Shown here piece by piece: positions 35,490 to 43,828 of a stretch of 64,000 nt of DNA. Position 1 is the first letter of the stretch. Each line of letters opens with the position of its first letter. The stretch comes from Opitutaceae bacterium (lineage in GTDB: Bacteria > Verrucomicrobiota > Verrucomicrobiia > Opitutales > Opitutaceae), in NCBI GenBank assembly GCA_028284385.1, contig JANQRT010000039.1, positions 31,346 to 95,345 on the forward strand, in the 5' to 3' direction. The translations under genes and the position numbers were made by a program. The notes below the pieces were generated by a model. The model saw only the letters and a program-made list of their open reading frames with translations, had not been told where the DNA came from and did not search any database.

Positions 35490-37691
35490 GTGCGATCCAC
35501 GTCTCTTACCGAAACCCTTACCGGAGTCCTCGAACGAATCAAATATTCCAATGACGAGGATGGCTATCTCATAGCGGAACTAAAGCCTGAAAACGAGTCG
35601 CAAAGCGTAATCATCGTAGGCAAGTTTCCTGGAGCCCAGTGTGGCGAGACCCTGCGTATCCAAGGTTCTTGGACTCGCCATCCAACGCACGGGAGACAAT
35701 TCAAGGCCACGGCTTTCGAATCGGAACTGCCAGCCTCTGTGTATGGGATACGCAAATACCTTGGGAGCGGTCTCGTCAAAGGAGTTTCAAAGGGCCTAGC
35801 TGACAGAATCGTAAAACGATTTGGAGAGAAAACGCTTGAGATCATTTCAGAGGAATCGGCTCGACTGCAAGAGGTTGAGGGGATTGGAAAACAAAGAGCG
35901 CGGTCGATTAAAGAAGCATGGGAAGAACAGAGCATTATGCGCGATCTTTCGCTATTTCTCGTGCAATACGGAGTCACCTCTTCCCAGATCATGAAAATCC
36001 ATAGGGAATATGGTTTCACGGCGATAGAGCTGATAAAAGATAATCCCTATCGCCTGGCTCGCGACATAGCTGGCATTGGATTCAAAACTTGCGACCGCAT
36101 GGCGATAAACATGGGGCTGGCTAACGACGGACCCCGTCGCGTGGAAGCAGGCCTTCTCTATTCGTTGCAGACGCTGCAAGACGAGGGGCATACCGCTTTT
36201 TTAGCCAAGGAGCTAGTGGATCACTGCGCACATATGCTCGAAACGGATCGGGAGATCGCCAAGCAAAGCCTCATTAGACTATTCGAGAAGGAAGAGATAA
36301 GGAGAATAGACCTAAAGGACGGTTCCGTGTATTCTCAACTCCCCTACAATTGCTATGCTGAAGAGAAGATTGCCGCTTCCGTTACAAGACTGCTTGCCTG
36401 CCCAAGCAGTCTCCCTTCGATCAAAGTAGAAGCGGCAGTCGATTGGGCTCAAGAAAAGGCGGGCTTCGAATTTGCTGACCAGCAAGGAGATGCGATTCGG
36501 AACGCCTTGAATCACAAGCTTCTCATTCTCACTGGAGGACCGGGTACGGGGAAAACAACGATATTGAGAGCTATCGTGAGCATTCTAGCGGCTAAAAAAA
36601 CACGGGTTCTCTTAGCCGCCCCAACGGGAAGAGCAGCCCAGCGATTGGCGGCATCAACAGGCGGATACGCTCAGACCATTCATCGAATGTTGAAATACGA
36701 TCCTGCGAAAAGCGCTTTTTCCATGAATGAATCGAAGCCCCTGAGCGCTGACGTGATTATCGTGGACGAAGCATCCATGCTCGACACCCGTCTCGCCGCA
36801 AGCCTCTTTCAGGCAACGCCTTCCGCCGCTCATCTGATTCTGGTCGGAGATATAGATCAACTGCCTTCCGTCGGGGCTGGATCCGTACTCAACGATTTAA
36901 TACATTGGGGCAAAACGCCTGTTACAAGGCTGGAGGTCGTCTTTAGACAAAGTCAGCAAAGCAGTATCGTCCATTTCGCTCACGCCATTAATTCCGGGAA
37001 TCCAAAAATGCCACACCTAGTCGAAGACGCTAGCCAATTGGATACGGGAAAAGACTTTCAGTTTCTTGTTTCAAAAGATCAGGAAGATTGCGCCCGTAAA
37101 GTTTTGGATACGCTCCATTTATTTATAAGAGACAGACTGGGTATCGATCCGGTCCGAGACGCCCAAGTTCTAGCCCCCATGCATCGCGGCGAGGCCGGGG
37201 TTGGTCAATTAAATCGACACTTGCAAAAGGACCTCAACGCCAGCCAAGACCGCATTCAAATGGGATTCATTCAATTTAGGCAGGGAGACAAGGTGATACA
37301 GATGAGAAACAACTACGACAAAGGCGTGTTCAACGGAGACGTGGGAATTGTATCATCGATCAATAAACTGGAAGGGTCTCTTGAAGTCGCTTTCGACGAT
37401 GAACGCGTCGGTTACGAAGCAAGCGATCTCCTCGATCTCGCTTTGGCCTATGCAGTGAGCATACATAAATCCCAAGGGAGCGAATATCCTGTCGTAGTCA
37501 TTCCGCTACTAAAGGCTCATTTCATGATGCTGCAGAGAAACTTGATATACACGGCCATTACACGCGGCAAGAAACGCGTCATTATCATCGGCGATCCAGC
37601 CGCCTACGCCATGGCGGTACGCAATGCGGAATCGAAAACTCGCTGTACGCTTCTAAAGGAACGTCTTTCAGACAATCTTAAGGAGAACTAA
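35490..37691 (+). CDS. recD2: RecD2-type ATP-dependent DNA helicase
   Basis: 733 residues, the length of RecD2. The N-terminal OB-like region starts at TLTGVLERIKYSNDEDGYLIAELK, followed by tandem HhH motifs (VEGIGKQRARSIKEAW and IAGIGFKTCDRMA). The SF1B helicase core includes Walker A LTGGPGTGKTTIL, motif Ia LAAPTGRAAQRL, Walker B VIIVDEASMLD, LVGDIDQLPSVGAGSVL, and the C-terminal AYAVSIHKSQGSEYP with YTAITRGKK. It is a 5'-3' helicase for repair and replication restart. RecB and RecC are absent here, as expected for RecD2. It is convergent with the ketosynthase gene, with a 14-bp overlap. Confidence 0.95.
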   Translation: MRSTSLTETLTGVLERIKYSNDEDGYLIAELKPENESQSVIIVGKFPGAQCGETLRIQGSWTRHPTHGRQFKATAFESELPASVYGIRKYLGSGLVKGVSKGLADRIVKRFGEKTLEIISEESARLQEVEGIGKQRARSIKEAWEEQSIMRDLSLFLVQYGVTSSQIMKIHREYGFTAIELIKDNPYRLARDIAGIGFKTCDRMAINMGLANDGPRRVEAGLLYSLQTLQDEGHTAFLAKELVDHCAHMLETDREIAKQSLIRLFEKEEIRRIDLKDGSVYSQLPYNCYAEEKIAASVTRLLACPSSLPSIKVEAAVDWAQEKAGFEFADQQGDAIRNALNHKLLILTGGPGTGKTTILRAIVSILAAKKTRVLLAAPTGRAAQRLAASTGGYAQTIHRMLKYDPAKSAFSMNESKPLSADVIIVDEASMLDTRLAASLFQATPSAAHLILVGDIDQLPSVGAGSVLNDLIHWGKTPVTRLEVVFRQSQQSSIVHFAHAINSGNPKMPHLVEDASQLDTGKDFQFLVSKDQEDCARKVLDTLHLFIRDRLGIDPVRDAQVLAPMHRGEAGVGQLNRHLQKDLNASQDRIQMGFIQFRQGDKVIQMRNNYDKGVFNGDVGIVSSINKLEGSLEVAFDDERVGYEASDLLDLALAYAVSIHKSQGSEYPVVVIPLLKAHFMMLQRNLIYTAITRGKKRVIIIGDPAAYAMAVRNAESKTRCTLLKERLSDNLKEN

Positions 37692-38955
37692 TTTTTTTGA
37701 ATACAAGCGAAACATTGGCTCCGCCAAATCCGCTACTATTGCTCAAAGTAATCTCTGGGGCGGTCGATTCGCTTTCTCGCATGATGTTCAGGTTCTCGAA
37801 TTGAGTATCCAGATTCCTGATGTGGGCGGAACCTGGGGTAATGTCAGCTCTTAAGGAAAGACAAACTATGGCCGCTTCGAAAGCTCCTGCCAAAGAAAGG
37901 CCATGCCCTGTGATCGCTTTCGTGGAACTGATTTTCGGCCTCAGTCCTTGAGAACCGAATACGTCAGTAATAGCCTTTCCTTCACTAACATCGCCAATAA
38001 TGGTAGAAGTGGCATGCGCGTTGATGTAATCGACGTCTTCGGCTTTAATACTGGAATTCGAAAGAGACATCCTAATAGCTCGACTCAAACCGAGACCCTC
38101 CGGATGGGATATGGCCACATTATGCCCATCGCTAGCCTGACCCCAGCCGAGGAGCTCGGCGTAAGGCGTTACGCCTCGGCGCTCTACTTCGTCCTCGGAT
38201 TCCAAAGTTAAAACGATTCCACCTCCAGCCGACACGAATCCATTGCGATTCTTGTCGAACGGACAGGACGCTTTCTCCGGATCGCTTTCCAATGACAGCG
38301 TCCTCATGCCAGCGAAGGGCAGTATGCTTTCGTGGTTAGCGTCCTCCCCCGCCACGATAAACATTCGTTTTTGACGACCTAGGGCAATATCGTCTGCCGC
38401 ATAGCCAATGGCATGAGCGGATGACGCGCAAGCCGAGGAAAAGCCGCACGAATTCCCTAGTATCTTAAAACTGGCTACAAAATTGAAGCTTAGCGTTCCT
38501 GAAATGGCGGACACAATAGCGGTAGGCGAACAACGCATAGGACCTAGATGCCGCATTCGGTTGACGTTGTAGGTAAGTATCTTAGGCGATCCAGCTGAAG
38601 ATGTATAGATTCCTGTATCCGGATTCGAAATATCCTCATCCGTTAATCGAGCATCTTCAATCGCCTGCTGCATAGCGCAATATGCGTAAACGCCATGCGG
38701 CGCGAGTCCTCTAAGGACGTCTCGACGAATTCGGTATTGAGAAGGAAAGGACCAGTCTTCGTATTCACTTGATTCGACATCGAAATCCTTGACCAGCCCC
38801 ACGAGCTTCACCTCGGCAAGCTCGTCGTCCTCAAATGCCTGATACGGACTAAATCCATGGTTCAGAGACTTTAGATTTTGCACCACAGTCTCTCTATCGT
38901 TTCCGATACTACTGATGACTCCAATACCTGTGATGTAGACCTTTTTTCGTTCCAT
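37678..38955 (-). CDS. Beta-ketoacyl-ACP synthase (KAS II-like)
   Basis: 425 residues of the thiolase-fold ketosynthase family. The nucleophile is in FSSACASSAHAIGYAADDI, and the two His are in NAHATSTIIGD and KAITGHGLSLAGAFEA. The start KVYITGIGVISSIG and GFGGANVSLVFKK near the end also fit. It condenses malonyl-ACP with acyl-ACP. The gene lies downstream of an ACP-dehydratase fusion on the same strand, so the two probably work on one acyl chain. The long N-terminal insert (AFEDDELAEVKLVGLV) separates it from housekeeping FabF, suggesting a specialised lipid. Confidence 0.9.
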   Translation of the reverse strand: MERKKVYITGIGVISSIGNDRETVVQNLKSLNHGFSPYQAFEDDELAEVKLVGLVKDFDVESSEYEDWSFPSQYRIRRDVLRGLAPHGVYAYCAMQQAIEDARLTDEDISNPDTGIYTSSAGSPKILTYNVNRMRHLGPMRCSPTAIVSAISGTLSFNFVASFKILGNSCGFSSACASSAHAIGYAADDIALGRQKRMFIVAGEDANHESILPFAGMRTLSLESDPEKASCPFDKNRNGFVSAGGGIVLTLESEDEVERRGVTPYAELLGWGQASDGHNVAISHPEGLGLSRAIRMSLSNSSIKAEDVDYINAHATSTIIGDVSEGKAITDVFGSQGLRPKISSTKAITGHGLSLAGAFEAAIVCLSLRADITPGSAHIRNLDTQFENLNIMRESESTAPEITLSNSSGFGGANVSLVFKKISSP

Positions 38956-39032
38956 GAATCTGAAAGGTAGACTGGATATAGAGACTTTGAATCGGCGGGC
39001 AAGGTTTCAATTCTCGACTTCGAGACAAAAAG

Positions 39033-39054
39033 AAAGCCCTCGAAATAGAGGGCT
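39033..39054 (-). terminator. Terminator after the ACP-dehydratase gene
   Basis: On the minus strand AAGCCCTC and GAGGGCTT pair around a 6-base loop and are followed by TTCTTTTTGTC. It lies 32 bp past the stop of the fusion gene and would separate it from the downstream ketosynthase, at least in part. Confidence 0.7.
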
Positions 39055-39085
39055 TCATCTTGAAAATCTATTGAGGAGAATCGGC

Positions 39086-40015
39086 TTATTCCAAGCTTCC
39101 GTTGACGCCGCCGCCAATCGTGGCGGATCCATTTTCTCCGTTGATCTGCTTGACGCCTTCTTCGCGCTTGAATGCGAGGGTAACCTCTTCAGCTGTTGCC
39201 GTCTTTTCCCCATCCACCTTGATTTGACCGGAAAAGACCGCGAGCGGATCACGCAACCGCTTGAGCTTCACACTCATTTCCAGAGTATCTCCCGGCTTGC
39301 AAACGCGGTAGCAGCGGACGCCATCGGCTCCAGTGAAATAGACATTTCCCGACTCAAGGCTTTCCAATGCCAGCTCCTCTGGGGGTCTTTTCATTAGGAG
39401 AAAGACCGCTAGCTGGCCAAGCGCCTCAAGCATGAGGGAAGCGGGAAAAACAGGATTTCCTTTAAAATGGCCTTCAAGAAAATCTTCGTCGCCAGAGATG
39501 CGATATTTGCCCGTTGCCGAATGCTCCTCCAGCGAAGCCTCGTGCAAAAAGAGAAAGGGCTTTTGATGGGGCAGAATCGCCGCCACCTCCTCGAAAGGAA
39601 AGAACTGGGCTTTATTGGAGCTTTCCATGCCGCTTATCTTCTCGTGAATGAAGCGGTTCATGTCGCCAATGCTTCGCAGATTGATCAGCTCTTCGTTTTT
39701 GATAGAGATACCCATCGCCTCCTCGACCATCATGATCGCTTCGATCATATCGATCGAGTCGATGTTCAGGTCTTCAATGAAACGGACGGAGTCTCCTCCG
39801 TTTTTCAACTGGTCAACCAAGTCTGGCTCGACGGCTCTTTCTATAATCCCAAGTACAATTTTGGATACTAGAGCCACATCGCCAGTTCGCCGAAATTCGA
39901 TAGCCGCATCCAAAGTCTCCTTTGAACAGCGCTTCAAAGTCTCCCTCAGAAGCTCGTCGCTACCTCGCGCAGGAGCAGGAGCGGTTTCTCTGGTGGTCGT
40001 AGTCTGTTCTGGCAT
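39086..40015 (-). CDS. Acyl carrier protein fused to FabZ/FabA-like dehydratase
   Basis: 309 residues. Residues 1-30 are a Thr/Pro-rich lead. Residues about 50-130 are an ACP: EDLNIDSIDMIEAIMMVEEAM has the DS motif whose Ser takes phosphopantetheine. Residues about 140-290 are a hotdog dehydratase: LPHQKPFLFLHEA, then HFKGNPVFPASLMLEALGQLA with the catalytic His and Glu in the FabZ arrangement. The C-terminus is a short Gly/Asn-rich tail. It would hold a 3-hydroxyacyl chain and dehydrate it in cis. The ketosynthase gene follows. Such a fusion is not part of standard type II fatty-acid synthesis. Confidence 0.85.
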   Translation of the reverse strand: MPEQTTTTRETAPAPARGSDELLRETLKRCSKETLDAAIEFRRTGDVALVSKIVLGIIERAVEPDLVDQLKNGGDSVRFIEDLNIDSIDMIEAIMMVEEAMGISIKNEELINLRSIGDMNRFIHEKISGMESSNKAQFFPFEEVAAILPHQKPFLFLHEASLEEHSATGKYRISGDEDFLEGHFKGNPVFPASLMLEALGQLAVFLLMKRPPEELALESLESGNVYFTGADGVRCYRVCKPGDTLEMSVKLKRLRDPLAVFSGQIKVDGEKTATAEEVTLAFKREEGVKQINGENGSATIGGGVNGSLE

Positions 40016-40345
40016 TAGAATAGCTAGCTAAGGTGTCGATGACAGCAATGTAAATGATAAACATGCTTCGCGATTTGGCGAAACGAGATCGACAATTCGA
40101 GATTTGAAAAAGCGATGGAAACTACTCGCTAAAGCGATTTGCCTAAGGCCACCCGAATTCCACCAGAACACGCCTCATCACGTAGTATGTTGTGACAACA
40201 CAGTTTGCTTAATTCTCCATCATTGACCAGTAACGAAACTGGCATGGGTACAAAATCATCCCAAAGGCTGATTTATTCGAGGTTGCGAATTTGAAAAGGC
40301 TGGAAATAGTCTACACGTCGTTCGAACGCTGTTCTTGAAAGAAAG
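40016..40345. other. Divergent intergenic region
   Basis: About 330 bp between the divergent ACP-dehydratase and glycosyltransferase genes. A short palindrome TGTTGTGACAACA (near 40188) is the only symmetric site I noticed. I see no gene or RNA. Confidence 0.35.
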
Positions 40346-41530
40346 ATGACAATCGCCGCAGATCTGCCGATCTATTTTCTGACTCACGAGTTTTTCCCAA
40401 CCAAGGGAGGGATTGCCACCTTCACGGAAGAAATGGCCAAAGCAGCGGTAAAGATTGGCCGCAAGGTGGAAGTGTGGGCTCCACGAGGCTGTGAAAAAGG
40501 AGATCCCCAATTTCCGTTTTCCGTTAAGCGCCTGGACCTGAAAGGGTCGCAAGACTTGTCTTGCCAACTGCGCTTGGCAAAGGAACTCGTCAAAGAAAGA
40601 CGATCGCTCCGGAGGTCCATGGTTTACTTGTGCGATCCGGGACCGGTACTCGCCATGTGCTACCTGCATTTCTTTCAAGCGATCAAGCCCGGCAAGCTCA
40701 TCATCACATTTCACGGCTCCGAGATTAAGAAATTCGCGGCGAACCCTGGAAGGCGGGTAATCGTGAACCGGCTGATAAGGAAAGCGGATCGAATAAGCAC
40801 GCCCTCGGAATTCACGCACAACCTCTTGATGAACAATTTCCCGAATGCGGGTAGGAAAACCTTTTTGACCCCTGGAGCTCTCCGTTCCGATTTCGAGTCG
40901 AAAACGTTGAGCCGATCGCGTTCTTCGAAGAAAGTAAACATCCTGACCGTTGGTCGCCTCCATCCCCGAAAGGGTCAGGCTATCATCATGGAGGCTCTGG
41001 CCAAACTGCCACGCAGTTTGCGCAGGCAATGCAATTTCTGGATTGTCGGAACAGGCAATAAGTTCGGCTACGAAACGCAGCTTCGAAACCTGGCCGACCA
41101 GGCTGATTTCAATGTGACCTTCTTTGGGGACGTGACCAATGAAAAGCTTGAAGAGCTCTATGCCCAGGCCGACATCTTCTCCATGACGAGCATCGATTTC
41201 AAAAAGAGCGTGGAAGGCTTTGGTCTCGTTTACCTGGAAGCCGCGGCTCATGGGTTGCCCATAATCGCCAACAACGTAGGTGGCGTTGCAGAGGCGGTAT
41301 CCAATGGCCATAATGGGATTCTGGTTACACCAGGCAACTTGCCCGAGCTGACAAACGCCTTCACCCTGCTGGTACAGAATCGAATGGTTCGAGAAAAGAT
41401 GGGAAGAAACGGCATCAAATGGGCCCGCCGCAATAATTGGATACAATCGGCAGAGCTGCTCTTCAATCGGTGGGACATCAATATCGACCCGTCACTTGAG
41501 TTTCCCGAACCAGCGCTCGTGGAAGCCTAG
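40346..41530 (+). CDS. Glycosyltransferase family 4
   Basis: 394 residues, GT-B fold. The N-terminal domain has LTHEFFPTKGGIATFTEEMAKAA with the glycine loop of the acceptor site. The C-terminal domain has VNILTVGRLHPRKGQAIIMEAL and FGDVTNEKLEELYAQADIFSMTS, then SVEGFGLVYLEAAAHGLPII with the E-x7-E pair that binds the nucleotide sugar. It probably works at the inner face of the membrane on lipid-linked or envelope sugars. A thioesterase gene follows 47 bp downstream. Donor and acceptor are unknown. Confidence 0.93.
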   Translation: MTIAADLPIYFLTHEFFPTKGGIATFTEEMAKAAVKIGRKVEVWAPRGCEKGDPQFPFSVKRLDLKGSQDLSCQLRLAKELVKERRSLRRSMVYLCDPGPVLAMCYLHFFQAIKPGKLIITFHGSEIKKFAANPGRRVIVNRLIRKADRISTPSEFTHNLLMNNFPNAGRKTFLTPGALRSDFESKTLSRSRSSKKVNILTVGRLHPRKGQAIIMEALAKLPRSLRRQCNFWIVGTGNKFGYETQLRNLADQADFNVTFFGDVTNEKLEELYAQADIFSMTSIDFKKSVEGFGLVYLEAAAHGLPIIANNVGGVAEAVSNGHNGILVTPGNLPELTNAFTLLVQNRMVREKMGRNGIKWARRNNWIQSAELLFNRWDINIDPSLEFPEPALVEA

Positions 41531-41577
41531 ATAAAATCTTGTCTTGAAAAGAGAAGCCTCTTCCGCTCAGTGGAAGA

Positions 41578-41985
41578 ATGATCGTCAGCTCTACAGAGAT
41601 CGAGGTAAGATACGCTGAAACTGATATGATGGGCATTGTCTATCATGCCAACTACCTCCCCTGGCTAGAGATTGGGCGAACGAATCTGCTCAAAGAGCTC
41701 AATCTTCCGTACAAGGAACTTGAGGAAGCTGGAAAATTCCTTCCGGTCTTGGAAATCAATGTCAAGTATCTCAAGCCGGCTAAATACGATGATCGTATAG
41801 AAATTTTAACTACAATGAAAGACAAGCCGCTCGCTCGCATCCATATGGAATACGAAGTGAAGAGAAGCGAAGAACTTTTGGCTACGGCCTACAGCGTCCA
41901 CGCGTTCATGAATAAAGAGGGGACGCCCATTAAGCCGCCTGAAGACTTTTTGTCCATCATCGAGGAAGCCTTCGACAAAAGCTAG
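41578..41985 (+). CDS. YbgC/FadM-type acyl-CoA thioesterase
   Basis: 135 residues, hotdog fold. The active-site segment VRYAETDMMGIVYHANYLPWLEIGR has the Asp and the Y-H-x-N-Y signature of the 4-hydroxybenzoyl-CoA thioesterase/YbgC group. It hydrolyses acyl-CoA or acyl-ACP thioesters in the cytoplasm. It is probably co-transcribed with the GT4 gene and overlaps the convergent queG by 4 bp. It lies near ACP and ketosynthase genes, which suggests lipid metabolism. Confidence 0.9.
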   Translation: MIVSSTEIEVRYAETDMMGIVYHANYLPWLEIGRTNLLKELNLPYKELEEAGKFLPVLEINVKYLKPAKYDDRIEILTTMKDKPLARIHMEYEVKRSEELLATAYSVHAFMNKEGTPIKPPEDFLSIIEEAFDKS

Positions 41986-43199
41986 GACTCCCAGTACTCA
42001 TATTCCTGAAGCGTCTCTTCATCGGTTTCCAAAGCTCGATTTTCCGCCAGCAGGCGGTCAGCCTCATGCGCTCGCAAGCGATAGACAGCCCAAACCGCAT
42101 GAGGCCTTACAACCGCCTTCTCATAGGCTGAAAGTCGAACCAACTCCTTTATGATTTCCTCCAACCAATCGTTTTTCTGATCTTCAGATTTCAGACTAGG
42201 CCACCACTCTTTATTGCCCAAGAGATTCCCAGCCACAATGCAGGCGTTTCGCAGGAGGCCCCGCAACTTGAGGCGCTTGATTGCCGTCTTCCTGAAGATC
42301 TCGCGAAAGTCGTCCCGACTCATCCGAAGAATCTCGAGCAAGGAAAGCGAGGCGATAACGTATCGATTTTCCAGCAGCAGCATTCTTCCTTCTTGCGCGA
42401 AACGATTCCAGGGACAAACGTCCAGACATATGTCGCAACCGAAAATGCGAGATCCAAAACGGCTTCTCAGCTCTCTTGGAATGACCCCTTTGTTCTCAAT
42501 CGTCTGATAGGAAATACATAGTTTCGCATCGAGCACACCTGGCTCGACAATGGCATTCGTAGGACAATCGTCAATACATCGCGTACACTTGCCGCAAAGC
42601 AATCCCAGTTCGGCTTTCGGAATTTGATTGGACGCGAATCTCTTCTTAAGAGGCGGATCTGGTTCGATTTCAAGTTTAGTCAAAATGGTGGCCAGCAAAA
42701 GCCAGTTTCCATGCTGGCGGGAAATTAGCATACCGTTTTTTCCCTGCCAGCCCATGCCCGAAACTGCCGCCCAGCCTCGCTCCATAACCGGCCCCGTATC
42801 CGTATAGTAGCGATATTCGTCGCTATTTAGGCCGTAGTCTTCTTCAAGCAACTCGCCGACCCGCTTCAAGCCCTTCAAAACGGTATCATGATAATCCGAA
42901 TACAATGAATATTTTCCCCAACGCTTTTGAGACAAAGCAGTTCCTTCGCCGGGGAGATAGTTCACCCCGAGCATAATAACGGAGCAAACGCCCTCCATCA
43001 CCAGCGAAGGATCCAGGCGCTTCTCGATCGTTCGCTTCAGCCATTCCATATCGGCGTGGTAGCCTTGCTCAACCCAATCCTTCAAACGATTGTTGCTCAG
43101 GGGTGTCAAATCGGTAAAACGGACGTCATCGAAGCCAATCGAAAGGATTTGTCCTCGAAGTAGATCCTTAACCGTGGCGTCGATTATTGCGCGACCCAT
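41982..43199 (-). CDS. queG: Epoxyqueuosine reductase
   Basis: 405 residues. The N-terminal cobalamin-binding part holds GFDDVRFTDL, HADMEWLKRTIEKRLDP and VIMLGVNYLPGE, the QueG pattern. The ferredoxin region CGKCTRCIDDCPTNAI and GCDICLDVCPWNRFA gives two 4Fe-4S clusters. The C-terminus carries HEAT-like helices. It reduces epoxyqueuosine to queuosine in tRNA wobble position 34. The start at 43199 overlaps the end of aroK by 16 bp, suggesting translational coupling. Confidence 0.95.
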   Translation of the reverse strand: MGRAIIDATVKDLLRGQILSIGFDDVRFTDLTPLSNNRLKDWVEQGYHADMEWLKRTIEKRLDPSLVMEGVCSVIMLGVNYLPGEGTALSQKRWGKYSLYSDYHDTVLKGLKRVGELLEEDYGLNSDEYRYYTDTGPVMERGWAAVSGMGWQGKNGMLISRQHGNWLLLATILTKLEIEPDPPLKKRFASNQIPKAELGLLCGKCTRCIDDCPTNAIVEPGVLDAKLCISYQTIENKGVIPRELRSRFGSRIFGCDICLDVCPWNRFAQEGRMLLLENRYVIASLSLLEILRMSRDDFREIFRKTAIKRLKLRGLLRNACIVAGNLLGNKEWWPSLKSEDQKNDWLEEIIKELVRLSAYEKAVVRPHAVWAVYRLRAHEADRLLAENRALETDEETLQEYEYWES

Positions 43200-43744
43200 T
43201 GACGAGCCTCCGACTGATAAACGCGGCAGACGTGGGCAGCTACGTCGACAATAGATCTCCCATCGGTAAGAACTTCAGTGCCCGCTTTTCGATAGATAGG
43301 CTCTCGCTCGGAGAGCATAGATCGTATCCGCTCGAGAGGATCTTCGACATTAAGCAGAGGCCGATGCTTTCGATGTCTGGTTCTTTCGTAAATCGTTTCG
43401 GCGGAAGCTAGCAAACAAACGACAGGCCCCTTGCTTTTCACCAATTCCAACATGCCAGACTGAATGATAAGCCCACCGCCACAAGACACAAGGCAACCCG
43501 AATTTGGATGTCCTTCAGAAATAAATACACGCTCCATTTCTCGAAAAGCCTTTTCGCCATCACTCTCGAAAATATCGGCAATCGACCTGTTCTCAGCTAC
43601 TTCGATAGCGTGGTCGCTATCGACAAACGATAAATCCAAGCGCTGAGCGACATTTCTGCCCACAGCGCTCTTTCCTGTACCCATAAAGCCAACTAGATAC
43701 AAATTTGGCTTGAGCTCTCTCTCTCTGGATGAGGATTTCGACAT
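43184..43744 (-). CDS. aroK: Shikimate kinase
   Basis: About 186 residues from MSKSSSRERE; an in-frame ATG at 43819 would add 25 implausible residues. The P-loop is YLVGFMGTGKSAVGRNVA, shikimate binding is by FVDSDHAIE and VSCGGGLI, and the lid has RTRHRKHRPLL. It phosphorylates shikimate in the aromatic amino-acid pathway. It is upstream of and overlapping queG. The adjacent plus-strand gene at 43,829 is divergent. Confidence 0.95.
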   Translation of the reverse strand: MSKSSSRERELKPNLYLVGFMGTGKSAVGRNVAQRLDLSFVDSDHAIEVAENRSIADIFESDGEKAFREMERVFISEGHPNSGCLVSCGGGLIIQSGMLELVKSKGPVVCLLASAETIYERTRHRKHRPLLNVEDPLERIRSMLSEREPIYRKAGTEVLTDGRSIVDVAAHVCRVYQSEARQWVAQ

Positions 43745-43828
43745 ACCGTAAGCTCTCAACCCATAAACCCTTGCCGACCATAGTCTAGTCCATAAAACGG
43801 ACGAAGAATAGAGCTTCATTTAGGTCTC

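Noticed and set aside
40256..41446. 396-codon minus-strand open frame
   Set aside because: It lies antisense to a GT4 gene with all expected motifs and has no family features of its own.
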